Assembly (NCBI RefSeq): GCF_019320115.1
Contig: NC_089586.1
Coordinates: 372,001 to 436,000 of the forward strand
DNA length: 64,000 nucleotides
DNA from: Miscanthus floridulus
Taxonomy: Eukaryota > Streptophyta > Magnoliopsida > Poales > Poaceae
Reading direction: 5' to 3'
The notes below the pieces were generated by a model that was not told the origin of the DNA, searched no databases, and saw only the letters and a program-made list of their open reading frames with translations. Shown here piece after piece: positions 10,801 through 22,368 of this stretch. The first letter of the stretch is position 1; each line of letters starts with the position of its first letter. The position numbers and the translations under genes are program-made.

Positions 10801-11293
10801 CCGAACCGTGCTCCTTGTTCTTTTTGTTCTGGTTCGCGTTTGACTCCTGACCCCTCGTTGCGACGTAGATCTGGAGAAAGAGGCCTCCTAGGCGGCTGAG
10901 GCCTCCGTCGCAGCGCAAGCGGCGCTGGATGTTGAGGTCCAGGAGCACGAGGCGCTGCGCAGCGCAGTCCGTACCGCCTGTGAGGCCCTGGATGTCGAGG
11001 GGGTCCAATCGGCCAACTCCCTTGGGAGCCGCCTGATTGCGTTGAGCGGCCGCGTCCACGAGAGGCTCCGGGGGGCGTTGCACACGGGCGTCAAGCGCGC
11101 CCTAGCCATCGTCTCCTCGCACTATGCTATCAACCTCGAGGCTGTCAGCGACGGCTACGTGTTGCCAGAAGATGACGAGGAAGCTGATGCAGAGGTTGTG
11201 AAGCTGTTGGAGGCGGCCGAGGCACCTGGCACAGCGCTGGCTGGTCTATTTAAAGAAGAGGTGGTCCCTCCCACGCCGGCCGCCGATCCTTGA
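7849..11293 (+). pseudogene. Five-exon antisense gene (aORF) of element 2, putative gypsy-type transposon domain protein
   Basis: Proposed exons: 7849-8766, 8850-9466, 9552-10293, 10382-10790, 10869-11293. All introns are GT...AG and 78-88 bp, and the spliced length is 3111 nt (1037 codons, phase kept). The N-terminal part has PVDKFMRALPHYYGVELH and WYDDWFYLRND-type motifs, typical of the plant putative gypsy-type transposon domain. The middle is low-complexity (Glu/Ala/Pro). The C-terminal half is a predicted coiled coil (QSAEVEDLHLHCADIQAELA) with an acidic end. Five premature stops, all TAG, lie at about 8272, 9423, 10439, 10457 and 10888; no frameshift is needed. It is antisense to gag-pol. 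The function of such ORFs is unknown. Exon edges are my inference from frame and splice signals. Confidence 0.72.
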
Positions 11294-12032
11294 GCTTTGA
11301 CCTGGGCCAAAAGGGGCCATGTAACCGGATTGAGTTAGTTGCCGTATTGTGATGTTTTTGTGGCCATCGAGGCCTTTAAAGTATTTGCGTACGTGGGTCT
11401 TTTAACTGTTTTCTGTTCTACTTCCGAGCCTGTGCCCTCTGTCTCGATCTTGGGAACCCGCAAAGAAATCCCTCGGAACCTAAGCCGTCCTTCGGCGAAG
11501 GGTGGTGAGGGAGCTGCCATAGCCCTGAGGCGTAGGCCGTTCTCACGACTCGACCGGCCCTTTGGCCTCGAGACAAGCTTTTGGTCTTTGGGTTTCTTGT
11601 TCAGGTCCCGTCGGAGCGCGAGAGAGTTTGGCGTAGAAATTTTTTGAAAGACCATTAACAAACGGTGTTCGGGACTTAGGGGGTTCCCCCTTTTTAGCCC
11701 CCGAGGGAGGCTCAGCTTTGCAGAGGCAGAGCCGAGTCTCCCTTATAGCGCTATTGTGACGTCGAGCCCCTACTAATAGACAAGCTCTCTGTACAGAACT
11801 TCCTCAGAGCCTACGTTGTCCTTTGGGTGAAAAGGTGGTGAGGGAGCTGCCGTAGCCCGGAGGCGTAGGCCGTTCTCACGGCTCGGCTGACCTTTTCGCC
11901 TTTGAGATGATCGTACTATCCTTAGGTTCTATACAATCGACTTGTCTATAAGGGGGTTCCTCGAAAGATTATAACAACTAAGAACGCTTCTTTATTGCAT
12001 TTCGAGAAACAATGTAAATGACGTTTGGAAAT
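11294..12032. other. Spacer between the antisense gene and the integrase end of element 2
   Basis: No gene. It holds two diverged copies of a segment ending in AGGCGTAGGCCGTTCTCACG (about 11480-11580 and 11820-11890). The equivalent region of element 1 (22590-23000) carries the same pair in opposite orientation. It serves as the shared 3' region of two converging transcription units. Confidence 0.7.
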
Positions 12033-15000
12033 TTAAGGGTAGAAACGACGTAGCTGTTCTATGTTCCAAGCGTTGGTGAAGATTTCGCTCTTCTCGTTGG
12101 CTAACTTGTAGGTCCCAGGCTTCAGCACTTGAGCGACGATGTATGGCCCTTCCCAGGGTGGGGTCAGCTTGTGGCGGCCCTTGTTGCTCTGCCTCAGTCT
12201 CAGCACCAGGTCGCCCACCTTTAGGTCTCGGCTTTGGACGCGCCAGGCTTGGTAGCGTCGTAGGGCTTGCTGGTACCTAGCTGAGTGTAGCAGCGCGACG
12301 TCTCGGGCTTCCTCTAGTTGGTCGAGGGCGTCTTTGCGGGCGGTGCGGTTGCTTTGCTCGTTGTACGCCTATAGCCTTGGGGAACCGTATTCTAAGTCAG
12401 TGGGGAGGATGGCCTCGGCTCCATAGACCAGGAAGAACAGTGTGAATCCTGTGGCTCGGCTCGGGGTGTTTCATAGGCTCCAGATGACTGACGGGAGTTC
12501 GTCAAGCCATTTCTTGCCAAACTTCTTCAACCGGTTGAATATTCTTGGCTTAAGGCCTTGTAGGATCATGCCGTTGGCATGTTCTACTTGGCCGTTCGTC
12601 CTTGGGTGTCTTACGGCCGACCAGGCCACCCGGATGTGGTGGTCATCGCAGAATGTTAGGAACTTGCGACCAGTGAATTGTGTCCCATTGTCAGTGATGA
12701 TGGTGTTAGGAACCCTGAACCTATGGATGATGTCCATAAAGAACAGCACCGCTTGCTCGGATTTGATCTGAGTGATCGGACGAGCCTCGATCCATTTGGA
12801 GAATTTGTCGATGGCTACCAGTAGATGGGTATAGCCCCTGGGTGCCTTCTACAGAGGCCCAACCATGTCCAGCCCCCACACAGCGAATGGCCATGTGATG
12901 GGGATGGTTTGGAGGGCTTGGGCCAGGAGGTGTGTCTGTCGAGCGTAGTACTGGCATCCCTCGTAGGAGCGTACTAGCTTCGTGGCGTCGGCCACCGCCG
13001 TTGGCCAATAGAAACCTTGTTGGAAGGCGTTACCCATGAGCGCTCGAGGCACCACGTGGTGCCCGCAGACTCCCGTGTGCAAGTCCCAAAGTAGGGAGTG
13101 GCCAGCCTCAGTGGTGATGCATCGTTGGAGAATACCCGATGGGCTACGCCTATACAACTCGCCGTTGCAGAGGACGTAAGTCTTGGCTCATCGCGCAAGC
13201 CGCCGGGCCTTGGTTCTGTCTGCAGGAAGCTCTCCTCGAACGAGGCGATCAACGAAAGGGACTCGCTAGTCCGTTCCTTGGTCGACCTTGGGAGGCTCTG
13301 CGTCAATCGCTATGGCCTCGGGCTCGGCTAGCGGGGTCTCGGTGGCAGAGGGGGCCTCGGGCCCTGCGTTGGGCTCGGCCGATATGCCCTCTTCCATCGC
13401 CGAGGCGTAGTCGATGGATGGCTTATGGAGGTCTTTGGTGAAGACGTTCGGGGGGACCGGGGCCCGTGCCGACGCCATCTTTGCCAGTTCATCCACGGCC
13501 TCGTTGAACTTTCGCGCAACGTGGTTGAGTTCGAGACCGTCGAACTTGTTCTCCAGGCGACGTACTATTGCACAGTATGCCTTCATTTTGGGGTCATGGT
13601 AGCTTGACTCTTTCATCACCTGATCGACGACGAGCTAGGAATCACCCCGTACGTCGAGACATCGTACTCCAAGTTCGATGGCGATTTGCAGGCCGTTGAT
13701 GAGGGCCTCGTATTCGGTGACATTGTTGGAGGTAGCGAAGTGAAGCCGGATCATGTAGCACATGTGTACCCCGAGGGGCGAGACCAGGAGCAGGCCCACG
13801 CCAGCCCCAGTCTTCATCAGAGATCCGTCGAAGTACATGGTCCAGCATTCTGATTAGATCTGAGTGGGTGGCAGCTATGTGTCGGTCCATTCGGCTACAA
13901 AGTCGGACAGGACCTGTGATTTGATCACTTTTCGAGGCGCGAAAGACAAGGTTTCCCCCATGAGTTTGACAGCCCACTTGGCTATTCTACCCGAGGCCTC
14001 TCGGTTTTGGATTATCTCTCCCAGAGGAAAAGACGACACCACAGTCACCGGGTGGGACTCGAAGTAGTGACGCAGCTTGCGTCGAGCCAAGACTACGGTG
14101 TAAACCAGCTTCTGGATGTGGGGGTAACGCGTCTTAGTCTCGGAGAGCACTTCGCTGATGAAGTAAACAGGTCGTTGGACGGGTAGAGCATGTCCCTTCT
14201 CCTGCCTCTCGACTACTACGGCCGCGCTGACCACTTGGGTCGTCGCGGTGACGTAGAGTAAGAGGTGCTCACCCTCGGTGGGCGAAACCAGGATGGGGGG
14301 GTTGGTGAGCAGTGCTTTGAGCCTGGCGAGGGCTTCCTCGGCCTCGGTGGTCCAAGAAAAGCGCTCGGACTTTCTCAAGAGGCGGTACAGGGGCAGGCCT
14401 TTTTCGCCGAGGCGCGAGATGAAGCGGCTTAGGGCCGCAAGGCATCCCATGACCCTCTGCACCCCTTTGAGGTCTCGGATCAGGCCCATGTTGGTCACGG
14501 CCGAGACCTTCTCCGGGTTGGCCTCGATTCCACGTTCCGAGACTATGAATCCCAAGAGCATGCCTCGGGGAACCCCGAAGACACACTTCTCGGGGTTGAG
14601 CTTGATGCCCTTCTCTTTGAGACATGTGAAGGCAACCTCTAAGTCGCCGACGAGATCACCGGCCTTCCTGGACTTGACTACAATGTCATCCACGTAGGCC
14701 TCGACGGTTCGCCCGATGTGTTCGCCAAAGACTTGGATCATGCACCGTTGGTAAGTAGCCCCTGCGTTTCTGAGGCCGAACGGCATGGTTACGTAGCAGT
14801 ACATGCCGAATGGAGTGATAAAAGAAGTCGCGAGCTGGTCGGACTCTTTCATCTTGATTTGGTGGTAACCGGAATATGCATCAAGGAAGGAGAGGGTTTC
14901 GCATCCTGCAGTGGAGTCGACGATTTGGTCAATTCGTGGTAGTGGGAATGGGACTTTCGGGCACGCTTTATTTAGACCAGTGTAGTCCACGCACATCCTC

Positions 15001-15278
15001 CACTTGCCACTTTTCTTCCTGACTAATACAGGGTTAGCCAACCACTCTGGATGGAATACTTCCTTGATGAACCCGGCTACCATGAGATTCTGCACTTCTT
15101 CGCCGATGGCCCTGCGCTTGTCCTCGTCAAATTGGCGCAGGCGCTGCTTTGCCGGCCTGGAGCCTGCCCGGATATCTAAGGCATGCTTGGCGACCTCCCT
15201 TGGTATGCCCGGCATGTCCGAGGGACTCCACGCGAACATATCGACGTTCGCACGGAGAAAGTCGACGAGCACGGCCTC
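12033..15278 (-). pseudogene. pol of element 2: reverse transcriptase, RNase H, integrase
   Basis: Reading down from 15278. RT (about 15270-14300) has VDYTGLNKACPK, the YSGYHQ segment, TMPFGLRNAGATYQ and the active site EAYVDDIVV. RNase H (about 14300-13300) includes MYFDGSLMKTGAG. Integrase (about 13160-12033) has the zinc-type segment ending GCQYYA, then the catalytic core with GLDMVGPL, ITDNGTQFTG and HPRTNGQVEHANG, giving the D,D,E set. It ends NIEQLRRFYP-stop. All parts are in the same frame as gag. In-frame stops: TAG at about 13875, 13635, 13266, 12849 and 12369; TGA near 13184 and at 12471. It reverse-transcribes and integrates the element when intact, so this copy is inactive. Confidence 0.92.
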
Positions 15279-17014
15279 CTATTTGCTATCGAGGGTGGCG
15301 CTGATCTTCAGTCCTCGACCGTCGGGGATGGCGGGATCGACGGGGACGAGCTTGACGGCCTCCACGGGCTCGAAGGTCCCGGCGCGCCGCTTGGCGTCGG
15401 GAACCTCGCTACCAAGCTGGTCGAGATCGGCGATGAGGGTCTCGGCCTCCATGATGGCCTCGGCGTACTCGATGCACTCGACGTCGCAGTCGTATGCATG
15501 TTCGTACGTGGACTCGATGGTGATGATGCCGTTGGGGCCTGGCATCTTGAGCTTGAGGTAGGTGTAGTTGGGGACCGCCATGAACTTGGCGTAGCACGGG
15601 CGCCCCAAGATGGTGTGGTAAGCCCCCTTGAATCCAACCACCTCGAAGGTGAGGACCTCCTTGTGGTAGTTGGAGGGAGTGCCAAAGCAGACGGGTAAGT
15701 CGATGCGCCCGAGGGGTCGTGTGCGCTTTCTTGGTACGATGCCATGGAAGGGTGCAGAACCGCCTCGGAGCCATGACTGGTCGAGCTCTAGGAGCTCCAG
15801 AGTGTTGACGTAGAGGATGTTGAGGCCGCTGCCTCCGTCCATGAGCACTTTGGTGAGCCGGGTGTTGCCAACGATCGGGTCGACGACAAGCGGGTACTGC
15901 CCGGGGTTTGGAACATAATCGGGGTGGTCATCCCGATCAAAGGTGATTGCCTCCCGAGACCAATCGAGGTACCGGGGGGTGGCCACCTTGACCGAGAAGA
16001 CCTCCCGGTGTTCCCTCTTTCGCTGGCGCGCCGTGAGGCATGCCGAGGGTCCACCAAAGATCATGAAGGCGTTGCGTACCTCGGGGAACCCATCATCTTT
16101 ATCGCCGTCCCTTTCGCCGGCGCCCCTTTTCCTGGCCTCATCGTCGTCGGGGAGCCCAAGCCTGGCGTAGTAACACCAGAGCATGGTGCACTCCTCGAGG
16201 GCATGCTTCACCGGACCTTGATTGTAAGGACAGGGCTTCTTCAGCATGTCGTCAAATAGCCCGGGGCCCCGGGGGCCTCGGGGATTCCTGCGATCTGCCG
16301 TGGCGACATGGACGGCCTCGAGGACCTCCTGCTTCCCTGGGCGACCCTTCTTCTTTCTCTTGGGGACGCGGGTGGGCGAGGCCTCGGGGGCCTCATCCTT
16401 CTACTTCCCCTTGGCGTCGTTGTTGGGGAAGATGGCCCCAACCGCCTCTTCGCCCGAGGCAAAGTTGGTGGCGATGTCGAGGAGTGCGGCCACTGTGGTT
16501 GGTACGTTCCGGTCCAATTCTCGGACCAGGTCTCGGCAGGAGGTGCCAGAGAGGAATGCTTGGACGATTTTCGAGTCACCGACGCGGGGCAACTCAGTGC
16601 ATTTCTTGGAGAAGTGCCGGATGAAATCTCGAAGAGATTCGTCTGGCTTCTGGCGGCAACCTTTGAGGTCCCAGGAGTTCCTGGGGCACACATAGGTGCC
16701 CTAGAAATTCCCGACGAAGACCCTCACCAAGTCGCGCCAGTCGTGGATCTGTGCGGGAGGAAGGTGTTTGAGCCAGGCTCGCGCTGAGTCTGATAAGAAC
16801 AAAGGGAGGTTGCGGATGATGAGCAGGTCATCTTCCGCACCACCTAGCTGACAAGCCAGGCGATAATCGGCTAGCCATAGCTCGGGGTTCGTCTCGCCGC
16901 TATACTTTGTGAGGTTGGCAGGTTGCCAGAACCGGGCTAGGAAGTGAGCGTTGCGAATGGCTCTACTAAAGACCCGAGGGCCAGGTGGCTCGGGAGAAGG
17001 ACTGTGGTCCTCTT

Positions 17015-19395
17015 TGAAGGGTCGAGATGGCGACTAGAGGGGGGGGTGAATAGTCTTTTCTAAAACTTAATTGCGTTGGCTAACCGATACAAATGCGGAA
17101 TTAAGACTATCGGTCTAGCCAAGACTATACCCCACTATATATGTTCACTAGCACCTTGCAAAGATAACAATTAAGCAATAAAGGTGCTGGGCTAGCTAGA
17201 GCTCTCCTAAACAATTCTAGGAGCAAGGTTACACAAACCTATGCCACTAGTACTTTAAGTGACAAGGGAGCTCCTACACATGCTAGTAAGCAAAAGCACA
17301 AAGCTAACTAAGCTCACTAGCAATGCTCAATAACAAGGCAACCAATGCCTAATTAGAGAGCGCAAATACTTAGCTACACAAACTAAGCAATGTGACTAAC
17401 AAGGTTACTAAAACCAAATTAGTCATGCAAGGGAGCTACTTCTATGCTACACAAGCAAGAAGGTAATTAGCAAGCTACACAAGCTATTTAATTACAAGAG
17501 CAACTACACAAGCTTAATATGTATAAAAGTAATTGCAAGCTTGTGTAATGGAGATGCAAACCAACGGGAAGAACAAGGTTGACACGATGATTTTTCTCCC
17601 GAGGTTCACGTGTTTGCCAACACGCTAGTCCCCGTTGTGTCGACCGCTCACTTGGTGGTTCGGCGGCTAATTAGCATCACCCACTAAGCCCGCACGTCGG
17701 GCGCCGCAAGAACCTACCCCTTGAGTGAGGGTAGCTCAATGACACGCTTTACTAGAGTTGCTCTTCGCGGCTCCCGCGGGGCGAGCACAATGCCCCTCAC
17801 AAGCACTTCTCCGGAGCACCGCACAAGCTTCTTGCGCGCTTCGACGGAGACCACCACCAAGCCATCTAGGAGGTGGCAACCTCCAAGAGTAACAAGCACC
17901 ACCGGCTTGCAACTCGATCACCTAGTGCCACTCGATGCAACCTCATGATGCAATCACACTAGAATCGCTCACTCACACAATCGAATGATCACTATCAAGT
18001 ATATGTGTGATGGAGGGCTCCTAAGCACTCACAAGCATGGACACTAAGTCCCTTGAGGTGCTCTACCCCGGCCATGGCCGAGGGCCACTTCTATTTATAG
18101 CCCCAAGGGCTAAACTAGCCGTTACCCCTTCACTGGGCAATGGTCGGGCTGACCGGACGCTCCGGTCGTGTTGACCGGACGCTGGACCTCAGCGTCCGGT
18201 CGCTCACAGACGACCACGTGTCCCGGTTCCAACGGTCACTTGACCTGACCGGATGCTCCAGCTTCAACTGACCGGACGCTGAACCCCCAGCGTCCGGTCA
18301 TTTCCAGTAAGCTCTCGAGCATGACCGGACGCGTCCGGTCGAACACGATCGGACGCAGCCAGTGTTCGGTCACTCTCCAGCTACTACGTCACCATACGTC
18401 AGCGCGACCGGACGCAGCGTGCCAGCGTCCGGTGCATTCAGATCCAGCGTCCGGTCAGTTGACCGACGCCGGCATCTTCGCGACCAACTCGTTTTCACTT
18501 CTAACTTCTTCACCCTCGCTCCAATGTGCTAACCACCAAGAACTTGCATCCGGCGTAATAGAAAATAGGCATTCCATTTTCCCGAAAGCGCCGAATCCCG
18601 GGACCCAAAACCCATCTCACCCCTACAAACACCACCTCCTTTATAAATGTGCCAACACCACCAAGTGTACACCACAATGTGTATGTGTGTTAGCTTTTCA
18701 CAATCATTTCCCAAAGGATGTTAGCCACTCAACTTGCCATGCCACTCGATCCTAGCGACAATGCAAAGTTAGATCACTCGAGTGGCACTAGATGACCGAT
18801 ATGCAAACAAGTTTGCCCCTCTTGATAGTACGGCCATCTATCCTAAACCCGGTCATAAACTTCTCTACACACCTATGACCGGTGAAATGAAATGCCCTAA
18901 GTTATACCTTTGCCTTGCGCATTCCATTCCATCTCCTCCAATGTTGATGCAACACATGCACCAACACGATCAACAATGATATGATCCACTTCATATCATC
19001 ACATGATCATATTGGTTCATCGATCTTGACTCTACTTGCTCTTCACCGTTGCCATCGTCCATTGGCGCCAAGTCTTGCTCAAGCTTCACCGCCACGCGGT
19101 CCATCACTCCAAAGCCTTCGATTTGCCCTTCACGCTTGCAACCGGTCCATCAAGCCAAGTCTTGTCTTGATCTTCTCCACCTTGATCACATGACTCAATG
19201 TCATGTCTCATGTGCAATAAGCTCCTTCATCATCACATGTGTGAGCTTTGCAACATCTCCAAGCCATTTTCACCTCCATGGCATATGTTGCTCACACACA
19301 TGTACCTGTGGACTAATCACCTATGTATCTCACATAAATACAATTAGTCCACCTAAGTTGTCACTCAATTACTAAAACCAAACAAGGACCTTTCA
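17015..19395 (-). mobile_element. Solo LTR B, same family type as A, TSD CTCTT
   Basis: Plus-strand ends are TGAAGG and CTTTCA, flanked by CTCTT at 17010-17014 and 19396-19400; 2381 bp. Reverse-complemented it starts TGAAAGGTCCTTGTTTGG and ends near ATTCACCCCCCCTCTAG, the same ends as solo LTR A. It contains the same GTCCGGTC cluster. There is no internal domain, hence a solo LTR. Small ORFs inside (for example 18321-18755) have no recognisable product. Confidence 0.87.
18140..18475 (-). repeat. Cluster of GACCGGACGC / GTCCGGTC motifs in solo LTR B
   Basis: About a dozen inverted and direct copies of an 8-10 bp motif, equivalent in position to the cluster in solo LTR A relative to the ATTTATAG sequence (plus strand near 18091). 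Confidence 0.75.
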
Positions 19396-20867
19396 CTCTT
19401 CACTGTCGTAGCGACCGCCTCGGTGTGGGTGGTAGCCCCGGGCAGCTCCGTCACCGCGGCGCCATCACCTGCCAACTACTTCGTGGTCACCTTGTGCCTC
19501 GTGCTGGTCTCCAGGTCGATCGCGCACTGAGGGGGCCGCGTTGGCCGTCGGCGCGCGAGCGGGCTCGGGACAGACCGAGGCAGCCTAGCCCCGGCGAGGT
19601 CGCGCCGTGGGTTGCTCCGAAGTGCCTCCGCGCCGGTGGGAGGCGGAACTTTCGGCCTGCTGTACCACAGTGGTCTCGAGGAGGTCGCGGAGCTCTTCGT
19701 GGACCCGTCGCCCCTCGGTGGTGGAGGGCTCGGGCATTGCTCGGACTAGCATCGCAGCTGCTGCGACATTCTGGCTAGCCCGATTAAAGATTGGGGGTGG
19801 CTTTCCCCCCTCGTTGTCATTGATGCGGTGATGGACGTCGCGGGCCCTCCCTCGGGCTCCTCTGCCCTCACCGCGCCCTTGCTGCTCCTGCTCGAGAGTG
19901 TCCCAAAGCTGTTGTAGAAGGAGTCGGTCTTGTTCGACCTTGGCTTGAAGCTCGTGGAGCTGCTCCAGGTTTGGGCATCGATGCCCCCCGTGGATGGGAT
20001 TCTTGTTCCACGCCGCCGGGGCTACAAGACGCGGAGGTGTGGCATCGCCCGCCCTTGCCTGGGGTGGGGAATGGTTGCCTGTCCTCTCGTCTTCTTCGCC
20101 CGCCCTTGGCATCCCGAGCCCGACGTGGAAGCACTCATGAGATGGATCGTAAGTCCCTTCATCGTCGGAGTCAGAATAGCCGAGGCAGTAGTCGCTTGCG
20201 GCCAAGAATTGGCGCAAAGCCCAAGGGTTGTGGAGTTCGGAGAAATCCACCCCAGGCCATGCCTCGTCCTCGTCCGAGGAGTCGAAGTGGGTGCTCAGGT
20301 CAAGAGCGAAGCGCTGGCGGCGTTCCGAGGGGTGCTCGTGAGCGGCAGTGTAGGCGTAGGCATAAGAGGTGGCGGCATTCCTCAACCCAAAGGGGTATGG
20401 GGACGGTGCCGTCTCCATATTCTGCCCTATCGGGGTCGACTCTTCAGGGAGTGGTGGAGTGGAGCTAGACGACTGGGCATCGCCGTGAGCCACCGGCGAT
20501 TTTCCTTTGTCCATGCTCAGGCCAGACAGGTCCCCAGCCAGGGACCCCGTACCAACAGCTGGTCGTAGGATATCGGCGGGGAGTGGCATGCCGCCCCGGG
20601 TTCGCGTAGCGTCGGGGTGGCCTTCCTCGCATCGTGCCTGGCGAGCGCGGCGAGAGCGGCCGCCCGGGCGCCGCCTGCGCCTGGGCTACCGGGGCATGAC
20701 TTCATCGTCGGACGGTGGGGCTCGAGGGGTGAGGAGCACCATGTCGTACTCATGCCCTAGAGACATGAACTCTAGGCTCCCGAACCAAACTACAGTGCTG
20801 AGACGCAATAGTCGTATGGGGTCTGCCATCCGGGTCCTGCTAGGATGATGAAGCTAACACGCAGCGA

Positions 20868-20887
20868 CCCCTACCTAGCGCGCCAAC
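20868..20887 (-). other. Primer-binding-site region of element 2
   Basis: On the minus strand GTTGGCGCGCTAGGTAGGGG follows the 5' LTR directly. It differs by one or two bases from the equivalent site of element 1, so both elements probably use the same tRNA primer. Confidence 0.75.
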
Positions 20888-22368
20888 TGTCGGTGTTTTG
20901 GAACTGGGGGTCCCTCAACCAACGAGTGAATTTGTGCTGCGTGCCCCTAATCTCGGATGGTGATGCAAAGAGACACAAGGTTTATACTGGTTTAGGCAAT
21001 CGAGACCCTACGTCCAGTCTGAGAGATCGATCTTCTGTTCCTTGCACCGAAGTGCTCGTAGTAGGGGGTTACAAGCTAGGTGAGAGAGGGAGCTAGCCCC
21101 AGGTCTCGGCGAGGGTGGTGCGGGCTGCTTGAGGCGTTGTTCTCAAGCTGCGTAGAAGTGTATAGTTCTATCAGTGTGTTCGTCTTTCCTCTCCCTAGAA
21201 ATGGCCCCGGTCCCTCCCTTTTATACTCTAAGGGAGAACCAGGGACGTCCATACATAGCGCTCTATAAATGGGGGTGGCGTGTCCGAGCCCTGTAGCCGG
21301 CCACTGTTGTGGTATGGTCGATGGAGTGGCCCCATTCTTGTCGTGCAGAAGTGACGCGGCGGTCATACTTGATCTTGTGCGTCGTGGGGCTCCAATACAG
21401 CTTGATGCAGGACATGGCGGGTGACGTGCTGGTCATCGTGCGATGACGTCGTAGGGAGCTGTGGCTCTGCAGATGCCGAGGCTGAGCCATCGTGGGGGGC
21501 TCAGTGGACATGGATCCTCAGGCTGCCGAGCCCCTGAAGCAAACTGCCGAGGTCTTGGAGGGAATTATTGGTCCTGGGTACTGATTCTGAGGCCACAGTA
21601 TCCCAGACGTGGCTCCCCACGCTGCGTTGTTCTCGGAGCAGGAGTTGGCAGCACAGTGAGGCATGGGCGTCAACCATGTGCATAGTGGTTAGCACAGTGG
21701 CGGGTAACCCCATCATCGTGCGATGACGTCGTAGGGAGCTGTGGCTCTGCAGATGCCGAGGCCGAGCCATCGTGGGGGGCTCGGCGAACATGGATCCTCA
21801 GGCTGCCGAGCCCCTGAAGCAAACTGCCGAGGCCTTGGAGGGAATTATTGGTCCTGGGTACTGATTCCGAGGCCACAGTATCCCAGACGTGGCTCCCCAT
21901 GCTGCGTTGTTCTCGGAGCAGGAGTTGGTAGCACAGTGAGGCATGGGCGTCAACCATGTGCATAGTGGTTAGCACAATGGCGGGTAACCCCTGCCCAGTC
22001 CTGCCTCCTGTTCCGTTGGCCATTCTGCTGTACTGTGCCGAGCATGCAGCCGATGTCAGGGGTAGCAGTTGGCTGAGTTAATGCGATACGATGTTTTGTC
22101 AGAGGGACGGGTGAAGGAAGAGGCAGCGGAGTGCTGTCGAGCCCGCCTCACGCGAGACGGAGGGTCGGCGGCCCGGCCGAGGCCTGCGATGAGAGGGGGT
22201 CAGCCGAGGCCTTTGGTGGGGGATCGCCGAGGTCAGCGGTGAGGGGGCCTCGGGCGAGTCGGAGAATCGGCCGAGGCCAGCGGTGTTTAGCTGGTTTCGA
22301 CTTTTACGATGTCTAAACAGTCGTTTTTTGGTTCTCGCTTAGGGTACCCCTTCTCACGGTATCCGATA
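20888..22368 (-). repeat. 5' LTR of element 2
   Basis: 1481 bp, very close to the 3' copy. The TATA box (CTTTTATA on the plus strand) is at 21218-21225. The internal 280-bp tandem duplication starts at 21434 and 21714. The element-proximal end is CACCGACA (minus strand) and the outer end is TATCGG. Confidence 0.93.

Larger units (their letters stand above)
15279..20829 (-). pseudogene. gag-protease of element 2, split by solo LTR B
   Basis: ATG at 20829 (MADPIRLLRL). Gag continues to 19401, is interrupted by solo LTR B with its duplicated CTCTT, and resumes at 17014 (SRAIRNAHFLARFWQP). The conserved gag core follows (ESLRDFIRHFSKKC), then a Cys-rich stretch (CPYNQGPVKHALEEC), then aspartic protease with VLMDGGSGLNILYV (DGGSG in place of DTGS). 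Removing 2386 bp (LTR plus one duplication) restores a single frame of 2137 codons from 20829 to 12033. Stops: TAG at about 20686, 19585, 16701, 16401 and 15279, and one TGA near 19455. Confidence 0.9.
4198..22368 (-). mobile_element. Element 2: full-length Tat-like Ty3/gypsy retrotransposon nested in element 1
   Basis: It is 18.2 kb including solo LTR B. The duplication GATAC lies at 4193-4197 and 22369-22373. The LTRs are 1484 and 1481 bp. Read on the minus strand the order is 5' LTR (20888-22368), primer-binding region, gag-protease-RT-RNase H-integrase (20829-12033), spacer, antisense gene (7849-11293, plus strand), repeat-rich spacer, polypurine tract, 3' LTR (4198-5681). The order PR-RT-RH-IN defines Ty3/gypsy. 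The antisense ORF is a known trait of the Tat lineage (Grande/Retand/RIRE2 types). Confidence 0.94.
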
